Shown here: positions 48,807 through 61,100 of the stretch, piece after piece
Layout of the letters: each line of letters begins with the position of its first letter
How positions within the stretch are numbered: the stretch's first letter is position 1
Source of the DNA: Gerris lacustris
Lineage: Eukaryota; Arthropoda; Insecta; Hemiptera; Gerridae
Assembly: GCA_951217055.1 (NCBI GenBank)
Contig: OX578282.1
Location: forward strand, 39,636,629 to 39,700,628
Length of the DNA stretch: 64,000 nt
Direction: 5' to 3'
Notes under the pieces: generated by a model
What the model saw: the letters and a program-made list of their open reading frames with translations, nothing else
Databases searched by the model: none
Told to the model about the DNA's origin: nothing
Position numbers and translations under genes: made by a program

Positions 48807-49874
48807 ATATTATAACTAAGAATTTGTTTAATCTGAGAATTTGTTTGAACTAAAAGATTGATTTCTCAAAAAGAATTGAACTGAGAATTTGTTTTACCAC
48901 GGTGTCATTGTTACACTAATTTATCGGTATATTATATTATTATCCTTTTTGAAATAAAAAAAAAAAAATAATAATATAATATTACATTTTCTCCTTAAAA
49001 TTTCCTTTTAACTAGGTCATGGTTTGGTTCTTTTTTCCTCCCTTTTTTCCTAAAGGTACCGTATCTCATTTTTAGTACCGGTACCTTTGTACACCTTGCC
49101 ATAGGTACCTTAGCATACCTTCTTTGGCCCACCTGACTCCTTTACAAATAAACTAACCTTCCCCACTCGAAAAATATCATTTTACCAATATTTACCGTTA
49201 ATACCGTCATCTTTGAGAAGACAAAAAAAACGTATACATTGTAGGATCAGCTGTCTCCTTTATTATATTATCTTATAGAATAAAGGTAAAGGAAAATGGT
49301 TATTTTACCTTTTGTGTCCCTGAAAGATCTTTTAAAACAGATAACATCTGGTCATAATTTTAAAAAAAATGAACAGTTATATATGTTTTCTACCTATGCT
49401 GATTCATGTTCTAAACCTAAAAAAAGATAAGTTTTATTGTTTGTTATTTAGGACTTAGTATTACTTTACCAAAATTGTTCCTTACTCAAAGAGGACTAAC
49501 GGTGTTTTAAGAAAAAAATTATATGGTTCACTTTGTCCTTGTGAATAAATACGTTGGTTGCAATAGATTTAGATTACAAGAAGTTATCTGGGTATTGTTA
49601 TGTTTTTTTTTTATATATTTTTGCTTTATCAAATTTATAGACAGACGCCAGAAAATTATATGGTACCCTAATACCTTTTTTGACAATTTAAATTATTTTA
49701 CACATATTTCACATAAAAATAATGTTTTAGTTAAAACAATTTTAGTTTTAAGAGAAACACTGCAGTTTTGAAGAATATCTTATGATGCTTCCGCTTTTGG
49801 AAGCATCTTCTAATTAATGAAGTTATTATTTATTTACTTATTTAATTATTAATATTAAAATATTTGTTTGGTTA
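48807..49874. other. unassigned stretch
   Basis: 49050-49115 has three GGTACC sites and a short AAAGGTACCG/CGGTACCTTT hairpin. The open frame at 49523-49771 is AT-driven. No gene called. Confidence 0.45.
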
Positions 49875-50125
49875 GCTTACCGAAGGTTATGGAAAGCTAT
49901 GTGATCGTTCTGAAGAACGAAAACATTTCGTCTCCAATTTCAAAAATTCCAAGACAAATCTGTTTTAGACATCAGGGAACAGTTTTGGTTTCGTGCCTGT
50001 CTGTAGCTCAATTTTCGCTAAGAAACATATCTTTAAAACTAATCTTCTAATTTTTTTTGAAATTTGAATGGTTGGTCATAATTAGCCTATTGTGGTTCCA
50101 TATAAGCTTCAACATTCTGCGTTCT
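49875..50125 (+). repeat. interspersed repeat family A, copy 4
   Basis: The clearest copy: GCTTACCGAAGGTTATGGAA, GTGATCGTTCTGAAGAACGA, TCGTCTCCAATTTCAAAAAT, GACATCAGGGAACAGTTTTG, CCTGTCTGTAGCTCAATTTT, CGCTAAGAAACATATC and TTGGTCATAATTAGCCTATT appear in the same order as in the other copies. The 60-codon frame in it is not a gene. Confidence 0.65.
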
Positions 50126-50334
50126 TTTGTTTCTCTTCCACATGCGCAATGCGCACAAACATACATTTATTTACACCTATATCTTCTAAAGTATGTACTT
50201 ATCTGATTTTTATGAAATTTGGTTTGTCGAAAGTAGCCCGTAGATAGCCCCAGATTAATTTTAACTGTGTCCGCTCTTTAAATTTTGCTCACTTGATACT
50301 TTAATTCATGTAAAAAATCAAAACAATTTTGGGC

Positions 50335-50687
50335 ACTTTTTTACTTTAGCACCCCCCTTGGTTCTAAACAATAATTCGCCCTACAAAAGTCTCAAAGGTT
50401 TGTGTGTTTGTCTCCCCAAGACATTGAGACTCCTGGGGCAGTTTTATCTTTAATATTCCTTTATATTAATAGTTGATTAGACTAAGGTATATTATCACAT
50501 TTATATACACCAGTGTGATATTCCTTTGTCCCAAGGTACATTGGAATAAATATCCCTTCGTCTTAATAGTAATTTTGTCTAAATTACTATTAAGTATTTT
50601 TTATATGTATTTTTTATATGTTCCTTTGTCTAAATAACTATTAACTGAAAGGGATATAGGGATAGGGGGATGCTAAAGTAAAAAAGT
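50335..50687. mobile_element. inverted-repeat element, about 353 bp, MITE-like
   Basis: ACTTTTTTACTTTAGCACCC.. (50335-50358) is matched inverted by ..GGGGGATGCTAAAGTAAAAA (50664-50687), 23 of 24 bases. Inside are a perfect 14-base hairpin (CTTAATAGTAATTT, 50562, with AAATTACTATTAAG, 50581) and words shared with the 48.6-kb cluster (CTTTGTCCCAAGGTACATTG, TCTAAATAACTATTA). No transposase and no clear target duplication. Confidence 0.55.
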
Positions 50688-50807
50688 ACTTAATTTTGAT
50701 AGATTTAAAAAGCGAGGGGAAAATTAAATAAATTTGACAAAAGTAGGTTGTAAAAGCATAAATTCATTTATACGAAATAGTACACGAAGATGATATGTGC
50801 CACACTA

Positions 50808-51025
50808 CAGTAAGATTTACTAAAGTTTTGACTTTTGACACTCAGATTGGCCAACCTAAATGATGAAAAAAATAATGCCACTAGGCCTGTAGGAGGGGTG
50901 GGGCCGATGACATTTGTGTTTGCCTAGTTGGCCCGACCTTCTAAAATTCAAAATCCTGACTTCTCATTGACTCCCGACGGATTTTCCCGCTCTATCAAAA
51001 GTCAAAACTTTAGTAAATCTTACTG
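50808..51025. mobile_element. Tc1/mariner-type MITE, 218 bp
   Basis: Perfect 31-base terminal inverted repeats (50808-50838 and 50995-51025) start CAGTAAGATTTACTAAAG and are flanked by TA on both sides (50806-50807 and 51026-51027), the target duplication of the Tc1/mariner superfamily. CAGT ends are usual there. There is no coding capacity. The 156-base centre (TAGGCCTGTAGGAGGGGTGG and others) is unrelated to transposase. Identical ends point to fairly recent insertion. Confidence 0.88.
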
Positions 51026-51027
51026 TA

Positions 51028-54000
51028 ATTGGCAGTATATTTTTTAATCCCACTATGTTTACAAGTTCAAAAATACTTTATGCAATCAATATTAAAACGT
51101 TTATGTTTTCTAAACACCAGATATATTATAGATTATTGTGAACACCAGCTGTAAAAATGCTTACAAACATTATTTTTTATTTAAAAAAATTGAATACGCT
51201 ATGATAAGGAAAAACTTATCATGATAACATTAACGCAGGAAATGCAACTTAAGTTACAGATCAGCTAATTGAAAATATGATTTAAAGAAAATATACTTTT
51301 TTTATCTTAAGTGCGTATTTAATACGTTCTGAAAGCGTCAGCGCTTCTTTGTATGGAATTTCATAATAGGATAAAAAAGATAATGAAATACATACTTTAT
51401 TTCTATGCAATACATCACAATTTCACTTGAATATTATATATTATGATTATATAATATATAGATTAAAAATAGATTTGCTAAATCTACAAAATAAACAAAT
51501 TAGAATCCAAATACATACTATAGTTTTCTTTGGTAAAGAAGCAGTATTTAATATTATTAAAAATAAATCTTATATATATATATTACAGAGACTATATAAT
51601 AGTTATAAATAGTGGACGGAAGTGTTGAAATTCAAGGAACATTTTTAAGAAAACAACATACATCTATCTTTAAAATAAAAACAGGTCATTGTACTACAGG
51701 GGAAAAGAATAATAAAAGCCAACTCAAATCAGAAAATGATCTGAGACATTGAGACAATGTTATTACTCTGTTTTTTTTTCTCCTAAACCATTTTTAAAGG
51801 CAATTAATTAGAATAAAAAGAAGTTAATAAGAGAAAAAATTGGTCTTAAAATAACGGATTTTTTTTTCATCACAATTAAATAATTTTATTTTATTATAGG
51901 AACCAATCTGAAACTGATAAAATGTATCTTTTTTTTAATGATAAATCAAGTTATATTTAATAAATTTTAATAAAATTAATAAATGGTTATTGTTTTTTAG
52001 GGAATTAAGGTTTAAATAAATTGAAAAATAATTATTATAGAATAAACAAAAATAATTTATTAAGAATTATTTAATTTGAACTGTTTAATGATTATTTAAA
52101 GTTCTATTTATTTAATTTCATTCACTATTATTTGTAAAATAACTAAAATAATAATAGATATAAATAAATGTTTTTGGGAGAGTCGAGGGGTCGGAGAATT
52201 TTAAAAATTACTGAAAGCAGTATCTAATCACCAATATAACTGGCTCTTCAATGGTTCAAATCTCAGAGAGGTGAGACATTTTTCTCACTGATGATCTTCT
52301 CTAAGTAAAGCATAAAGTTACCTGATATATCCGTCCTTTAAATAATCAATTGTCGTGTTAATCAGGTATTAATAGAAAGCAAAAAAAATATTTTAAAAAG
52401 TAAATTTTATAAAATGAAGCCCTCAAATAATTTTTTTTTTATTAGATGTTATTTTAAATGTAAGAAATAGAGCATAAACATTTTCCCTTTAAAAAGTGAT
52501 TATTAATATTACTGATATAAGAGAATTTATTGATACACATGTTTAGGGGAAATACCAGGTAATGGTTTTTCCCTACTTGTAATAAGGTCAGAGGTTCATG
52601 TTGAAGGTCGTTGGGTACCGTTGTGAGTTATACCTTAAACTCTATTGACCCTTAGATCCCCTGAGTACATCAGGTGTTAAAACAATCGACCTAATCCCAG
52701 GCTTATGGACACTTCTTATTTTATTCTATTCAAACTTTTTTTTGTTATTGACTTTCTTTAAAATATCTTCTTTTTTATTCATTTAAAAAAATTAACAACT
52801 TAGAATAAGTCTGGCTGATTAAAAGTGTAATTTTTATTTCATCATAATAGGGTAGATGAACTTACACGGGTTGAGGTTACAAGATTCTTTGATTAGATGT
52901 AATGTGAACCCTTGAAGATTCATGCTTCAATATAAAAAAAGCAAGACGTTACTTCGTACACTCGTGGCGTGAATTTGAATCGGAAAACCGAGAAAAAAAT
53001 CTTGTATAATTTAACTTGCCGCTTCTTAAATGGCATTATTGTTTTAATTCCCTTACATTCTTGTTAATATTTTCAGGAGATTCTGATTTTTGCTACAACT
53101 GTTAAGTTTATTCTGTAATAAAAACATTTATTGGTATAAATATCCCTATTAAAACTAATTTACTTCTAGTAGTGCTAGCATATTCGTTCTAAAAGAGTTG
53201 AATGAACCCTACTAGTCCATTCCAGTATAGATTTTAATTAGTTCAAATATCTTTTAAACTGGTCAAAAGAAAAAAATAAAATCTAAGTGCTGTTAATGAA
53301 GGTGAAGGTTATTATAAAGAACTGTAATATCTTTACAGTTCATTACCAAGGTCAGAACCGTTCATAGCCAATCCCTCTAGGTTCATAAACAACGAACAAT
53401 TCTCCTGTCTTGTTTATAAACAATTAAACATTTCCCATGTTCATTAATATCTTTAAGAAGATGAGTCTAAAACAATTACAATTATGGAGATTTTTTTTTT
53501 TTAATGTATTTTATTATTATTTAATCATTTCATTGAACTCTTTGACCTCTTTGATGTTTTATTTTCTAATATGAACTCTTCTCTTGGTCTCGAAATTATT
53601 GGAACGGGGTTCATTCAGTTGCGATACGTTCCTCCATTTAGCTTCTAGTTTTTAATTTTATATTTAGTTTTTAGTTATAGTGCATTGTGTTCTTCGTATT
53701 TAATAGTTCAATAGTTTATTATATATTACCACAACTATAAGTATAAAACAGACAATATAACTATGAAGTTATCGAATTAACTTAAATATAATATTAAAAT
53801 TAGCTTTTTTCTCTTATAATATAAACTTAATTTAATCGCTGTAAATAAGAACAAGTTAATATTTTATAAAAAAAATTTAAATATTTTTATAAATGAATTA
53901 AGTTTCATAAATTCAAATAATTAAACCAAGGAAGTAAATATACAAAATGTTAACTTTTCTTCACTCTTGTACTAGGGCTCATTCTAGCGGATAATATTTT

Positions 54001-55239
54001 GACATATTTCGGTTTATAATAAAGTTTATTTTATAGCTGTGACTTTTTTTTAAATAAATAGTTTATTGGAATATTTTAAATTTATGGATCTCAGTTTATG
54101 TTATAACTTGACAAGTCTTTGTCGTTTTATAGTGAGTAATCATTTTATTATTATTTAAATTATATATTATAAATAAGCTTTTATCGTAACATGAATATGA
54201 TTTTAGATAATCACTATAGTTGTTAAAAAAAAAAAAATCGCCTGCTTAAAAAAAGAAATCTTTTTTTTATTACACTTAGGATCAAGATTGGCATTCTGGA
54301 TGATAAAAAATAAGCAGATAAAAAATCGTTACTAAAAAAATATAATAATATTGAGTGGAGAGAAAAAGAAATGTAATATATCAATGAGATGATTTATTAA
54401 TGTTAGTTGTCGGAAATGGATTCTTTTTGAATGTGGGACTGTTATTTTTGAGTGGGCGTGGTGTCTTGTTGAATATACAGGGGTATAGTTTGTGCTAAAA
54501 GGCGCTAACTCATTGCTGTAGTCTTGGTTTTGGATTCTGCTGGCTGTAGAGGGAAACCCGTTGTGAATATACCCTCAAGCAAACAGGTTACACAGTTCCG
54601 CTCCTTTATATCCAATCACCTAACACATTCCTTCAGGCTCTTTAAATCCTTAAAAAATTACCAACAGGGCGAAAACCTCTCCGTTTTCCATTGTTTGCAT
54701 TTCCGCTTTGTTTTCTTCTTCCTTTTTGTTTTTTTAAAAATGATGTCCTTTCATCTTTTATCTTATACTAATTATTTAATAATACATTCTCATAACCGTT
54801 AGAGCGCGTACTCGTATAAGGGAACGGTAAACTAGGGACATGCTTTAATAACAGATAGACAGTTTTAATAACTCAACCGCGCTTGTCTTAAGTAATCCAG
54901 TCTGTTGATTTCAATCATACCGTTAAGAAGTATTTAATTAGTGCAAGAACTTTTAAACAATATTCTGTAAATATTGCTTTAATTTTACCGTTAAAACTAA
55001 AAATATTCAAGCGAATAAAACTCAATTTGGGAAGTTTGTTGTCTAAACACAATCAAAGCTAATATTTAATGAAGATTGTTTTCGATTACTTTAATTGTTA
55101 ATTTATATATATATATATATATCTAGTAATTAAACATAATCTTGTAATTCATGTGAACAAAAATGTATTTAATATTATATAATATATTTTTTATAACCTA
55201 TACATTTTTCTTGGAAAGTTAAAATGAGGGTATTGTAAC
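51028..55239. other. unassigned AT-rich stretch
   Basis: 52247-52280 has GGTTCAAATCTCAGAGAGGT, like a tRNA B box and shared with 15.49 and 26.50 kb. 54500-54700 is somewhat GC-richer and open on the plus strand without a known product. Short (TA)n at about 55106-55122. No gene called. Confidence 0.45.
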
Positions 55240-55344
55240 GAGCGACAGTTTGCACGCATTTTCGTTCCTACTGTGGTTAGTGTCATCCCTTAATCAGTAA
55301 AGGATTAATGGATGGAGAGAATCAGCTGTTGGAGCGGTGGACTG
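55240..55344 (+). other. possible first exon of the ABCG gene
   Basis: A GC-richer segment has an initiator-like AATCAGTAA (55293), an ATG at 55308 and a good donor, CTG|GTAAGC, at 55345. The 37 coding bases read MDGENQLLERWT plus one G. That phase does not fit the strong acceptor at 58049, but it joins in frame to an alternative acceptor (CTGCAG) at 58080, giving ..[13 protein letters not shown]... No transcript evidence, so this is a model. Confidence 0.3.
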
Positions 55345-56281
55345 GTAAGCAAGGGGCCTGCTTGTAGACAACGGGTCTGTTAGTGTGTAGTCCCAGTTTC
55401 TCCACCTACCTTCCTCTCCTCATTCATGGTGGCTCCAGTCTTCTCAGACCAGCTGATCTCTTCCGCGGAGTTCGTTCACCTCTCTCCCTACAACACCTTC
55501 ACACTCTTTCGCATCCTTCTTCTTCTCTTGTACCTTTTTTTTAAGACACCCTTTTTACATCTTTTTCCCTCTCTTTTCATACTCACAGTATGTATATAAA
55601 TAAATACAAAAGAACAAAAAAAGTCCCTCCGGAAAAAAGAAATTATAAATCCTTTTAGATAGCTTTGATGATTCTGCTGTATACTTCCTTTATTTATTTA
55701 TTTTTTTTTTTTTAAAGTTTAAAAATCAGTTATGAAAAGAGTTATTTCAGTTTAGTGAATATTTTGGAGATCGTTAACCCTTTACAATATTTCTTTTTCG
55801 TACTTTTAAAAAAGAGTCTAAAAACTATTCGATGTATTTATGTGTCCTTTGCAATTATGTTACTCTCAGAGGTGGAATATGCCTCATTTAGTATTAAATT
55901 TTTAAGATAATAGGTAATAAAAAGAAATAAATCTTAAAATTACACGATCTAATTTACATTTACATTACATTATTATACCTTTACCTAAAGATATAGTAAT
56001 AGATATATATTGAATAAGTACATAACATGTAGAAGAAAATAATAAGTATATAAATATATGTACGCACATTATTTTAAATTGAATATTGTACACATTTATA
56101 TATTACTAATTTTTTCACTTACAGAAGTATGTATTTTTTTTTTTATAAATTTCTTCTATATTTAGCTAGATTTATCTTTAAATTTAATATTGTTAGTTTA
56201 ACTAGAGAGTAGTGCTATACTAGACTTTATAAATGCGCTTGCAGCTGTTTTTTTAATAAATGCACATGACTTATTCTTCTA

Positions 56282-56346
<65 letters not shown>

Positions 56347-58049
56347 GGCTGATTTGATTTTCGGTTACATTGACTATTAGTTATTGAAATTGGTCGAGTG
56401 TTATTTAGTGGATGTGGAGTAAACCGTGCTAGTCTCCACCCAGACTCACAGACTCTTGTCTGTTCCAGATATTGCTTTATACTAAAAACCCTACCCGTAG
56501 TATTTTGAACGGTTCAACGACCTTATTCCAATAAAGAAAAAAACAGAGAAGAGAAAGAGAAAAAAAAGTTTAAAAAAATTTCATCTGAGCCAAACTGTGG
56601 CTTCCATTCCTATACTTCCTGCATCTCATCTCATCTCAGCTCCGCTAAACCCTCTGAATAAATAATCATATCATTCTTCTCTTATATATATACGGGTACA
56701 TAATACATACTAAATAAAAAAAAGCAAATATGTATTACATAAATAAATTAATAATAGCATTTAAAAATTAATACAAATACATATTACTAACATTCTTGCT
56801 GTAAGTAATAATATTAATAAAAATAAATAACGGGTTGTTTTATTAATATAATGTAGAACACATATAAATATTCAAACAAATAAATAAAATAGTGAAACAA
56901 ATCTCAAATAGTAAAATTGGCCAGAAAACCCCATTAAAACAGAATAAATTCATTAATATGGAATTTTTCACTTTTACTCTTATTTTTGAGGTTTTAATAC
57001 TTCTTAAAGAAAAGAGCGGAGACGTCAAAGAAAAATCGTTTTATTATTGTAAATAGAAAAAGCCAAGTATTATGGATTTTCCAAATGATTGCGCGGCGTG
57101 TCTTTTTTAAAGGGAAAAGCCGAAAAGTGTTTAAGACTGAGGATTTTCACTTTGTTGGTCATCTGAACGCGTGTTATCGGGTAGGAAATCCCGCCACGTT
57201 CTTTCAAAGCAGTTTTGCTTTGTGGAATTATTTAAGAGGGATTTTTTACTTAATCTTAGAAACTTCACGTTAATTCTGGGTGAGAAATATTTAAAAATAA
57301 AATAAGAACAACTTAAAAATTAGTTTTAATTTCTATATTCTTAATTAGCGTCTGCGTTAGTCTACTCTTAACTCACTTGAGCACCGACATTATCTGGCTT
57401 TTTATATTTTTCAAATCCCTTTGAAGGTGACTTATTTCATCTTACTTCCCATGTCATCGTGTAAGATGTACAAATAGGCTCTTTCCTCCGTCATATTTCA
57501 CACATGTCATCGCTTAGTATGTAAAAATTAGCCCTTTCTTCGTCCCCCCTTCCTTCGCCCTTCAAGTTAATGGTTAAATAAACTTAAAAATTCAAAGCAT
57601 GAAAGGAAAAAGGGAACGTATAAAAAGAGAAATGATAGGTAATTAAATTGAGATAATTTAAGTTTTATACTTTTAACATAATCCAGTGAAGATACTAAGA
57701 AGTAGGACACTAGTTAAAAGGGTGACTAAGGCCCTTGATAGAGTGAAAGTTCGACCTTGTTATTGTCTGTTTAGGATCTTTAAAGAATAAAAGGATCATA
57801 ATAAAAAGTATTAAGTTAAATAAAGATAATGTACGTTTTAAGAAAAAAGATAATATTCATATGAATACTTTAAAGTTGCTTAGAAGTATTCAAATATCTT
57901 ATCTTTAGTCTTATCTCACTTTGTCTAAGTAATGTGTTTATTTTAAGAAACTTTTACTGTTAGTTTATTACTAATTTTAATTTTATTTAAAGATTTATGA
58001 AGTAGTTAATCTTGCAATCTATATTAAGTATATTATCCTCCTTCTATAG
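55345..58049. other. region upstream of (or first intron of) the ABCG gene
   Basis: C/T-rich sequence at 55390-55580 and 56400-56650 could belong to a promoter or 5' UTR. The rest is AT-rich. A (TA)n tract lies at 56289-56340. An open frame at 57085-57273 has no recognisable product and lacks an ATG start. Confidence 0.4.
56289..56340. repeat. (TA)n microsatellite
   Basis: About 52 bases of alternating T/A. Confidence 0.97.
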
Positions 58050-58153
58050 AAAGATACCGTGAGTGGTGCACAAACTGCAGGTTCCCGGGCTATGGACATA
58101 GTATTTGTTACAATGGGACCCCCTCTCAGCGTATGGACACCGAAAACAAAGAC
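58050..58153 (+). CDS. ABCG exon A (N-terminal leader)
   Basis: A strong acceptor (TATCCTCCTTCTATAG) precedes 58050, and the donor GTAAGT starts at 58154. The frame used reads [19 protein letters not shown] and ends with two bases (AC) that join A of the next exon to make Thr. A second, weaker acceptor (CTGCAG) ends at 58080. Confidence 0.75.
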
Positions 58154-61100
58154 GTAAGTAGATTTATGTGTTCAACAAAACCAAAGAAAGAAGTTTCCAG
58201 CAGAAAATGAAATTTTCAGGGAATAAATAGACAAGCATGAATGTTATTATTATTTGTTTTTTTTGTAACTTTTAATTATGCTTTATCAGGAGAAAGAATG
58301 CATGCAATTGTTTTAAAAAAATATTAACACAAACATACAACGCGCGATGAGATAAGCATTTATTTGCTTTAATTATATAATTAAAATTATATTTTTTTCA
58401 TTCATATCAATTTATTTAACATTTACTCATTTTAATTCATTTAAAAGTTTAACGAACACAAAGCTATTTAATATAGAAAACTAATGTTTAATTCTATCGT
58501 CATTCCGCGTATTCTTGAAAGAGCAATTGAATCATAAAAATAATATAAAAAATAACTCATAAAACATGCATGATAATTAATTAAATAATGTGTTTTTATT
58601 TTTTTCAACACTTAGTAGATATAATTAATAATATTTAAGTTACTTGTATTATTATTATTTGCTTTTAATTATTGGTTTATGACTGAAATATACTGAATAG
58701 ATCTTTTAAAAAATAATATTAACATTGCTATGTTATTGAGTTCTGCAGGCATTCGGAATTATAATTTAAATAACTGTAGTTGATTGGCTATTATTATATC
58801 ATAGTCGTAAGTTTTTGATCTTCTAATAAATTAGATTATGCCAAAATAATAACATCAGTGAAAACAATAATTCACCTTTCTTATTGTTATTTTGTGTTAC
58901 TTACGCTAATTTATTAATCTAAACTATTGAAATTTTAATTAACTACTACAAAATAGATTAATATTTATATCAAAAATCAATATTTTATATATTATGTACA
59001 ATTGTTATTTATTTTAAGTACGAAGTTTATGAGTAAGACCACCATATTCCATCTTTTTATTTATAAATATGTTTGTTTTTTTAGATTTATAATAGCATTT
59101 TTGATTTTATGTTTAATGATTTCACCTTGTTTTTTATTTCTTTGTATATATTTATAATTCTTTATTTGAGAAGTTAACTAACATAACTATGGAAATATCA
59201 CTTTTTGACTTTTTATTTCGGCTAAAAGTTCTTTTGGATTTTTATGTAAATATTAAAGATATAAATCAATATTCGTTGTAAAATGATCCCTTACAATTTT
59301 AATTCGATTATTTGCTAATAAATACATTTTACTGTCCTTAGTTAATTTCGCATATCGTTGGGTAAAATAAAAATTTATTCATTGATTCATTCCGAATAAA
59401 ATGTATTCTATAAAGTAAAACATTTATTTAATTGTTCGGTTAGCAGTAGTTATTGTTAATCCTTTTCAGCTCTGAGCTACCAAAGTTGGGTTCCTTAAGC
59501 CTCCTCTTCATTCAATTTTTTTTGCGTCACTATGAAATAAATGGTGGGGGAAGATAGTAGAGTAGAGGGGGTATGGAAGAAGGTCGTCTAGTTAAAGACT
59601 CATCAGCTACCTACCAAAGATCTAAGTCCTTCTTCAGACCTCATCTAGAGTACTTGAAAGTTGGAGCATAATCTTTTTCACTTAGGAAGGACAAACCCAC
59701 TAAGTTTACCACCTTGCAATTTCTTTTTTCTCTTTCTTATACTTTAACCGGACTGATGATTTGTGCAATGAATATACCTCAAGAACGAATAAGAAAATTT
59801 AGGTTAATATTTTTTTATCTGCGTTATATTTCCTTGTTTTAAAGTTGTATTTAATTATTAAGTTATTATTTTAATTAATTTAAGTAATTATTTAATATTA
59901 AACATTATAAATTCAATAAATCTAAACAGTTCTAATCTAGTGACAATTAAAAGAACTGCGTAACTGTTTCAATTATAGTTAATATCTTGGAAAAAATGAA
60001 TTAAATTTAATTTCCATAGTTAGACTGTCTTGATTTTTTTCTGTAGATTTTTATTTTTATGTATTACGGAAGTATATTTAGTGTGCATTTTGGTATATTG
60101 TTACAGAGTTGAGAGTGAAAAGTTGGCATGCCTGGAGGCTCAGCATCATTCACCACACAGGCCACTCGAGCTTGTCTTCACAAACCTATCTGTATCTGTT
60201 GAGAAGAGACACATTCTTAAAGATGTTTCCGGTTTTGTCAAACCAGGACAACTCCTTGCCGTCATGGGTCCATCAGGTAAAATATATTTTACTTAAAAAT
60301 AATTAATTAATTACGTGAATATCAATATCATCAAAACAATATGGTTAAAGTCCATAAGATAAAACTTGAACCTGTGTAAGCTAGACACCTGCGAAGGTGG
60401 ATTTTTTCTGGAACCGTGGCTTTCCAGGGCAGTTTTACTCGACTTTAAAATATTCGATAACACGAAAAAATTAAACTATAAAAAATGTTATTTGGAAACT
60501 TAGTCCAAAGTCATAAAGTTTGTTATTGTTTACAGTCCGCAGTACGCCGTATTACAAGTATCCTTGTAATACGGCGTCTGTATTTTAAAGATAAAAAGAT
60601 TTTCGTTTCTATTTCAAAAACTCGTGTAGAAAATCACGTTATATGTAATTTTTAATAAACTTAAATGAAAAAACTACGATATTTTATTAAAATTTATATT
60701 AATTTTATGCTCAAATAAAGAGTTTTTAAAGTTTCATTTTAAGATATTTAGAACTTCCCTCGATAATATTTTGTAATCGAGCCAATAAGAAAAACTCTTT
60801 GGATATGACTGCATAACGCATGATGACATAATTTTGTTTTGTTAGCATAATATAGTAGGTTATTATAAGGGTGTAGTAGTTCAACTTATTATCTGATTGA
60901 ATAAGTTAGAATATTAGAAGCTTACTCTCAATATTATCTTGAATCAAAAATTTGTTCCACGTTTTTCAAACACTGACAAATACATAATTGGAATACTTTT
61001 GGATGAGGCTAAAAGGTTTCACAAAGAACGCGTAGTTTTTTTTATATTATGTTGGCAGCACTGTTCTTGTTCTAGTAATATTTGTTATCTATTATCAATT

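Noticed and set aside
54524..54802. 92-codon open frame in a GC-richer patch
   Set aside because: No ATG start, T-rich second half, no motif and no splice partner identified.
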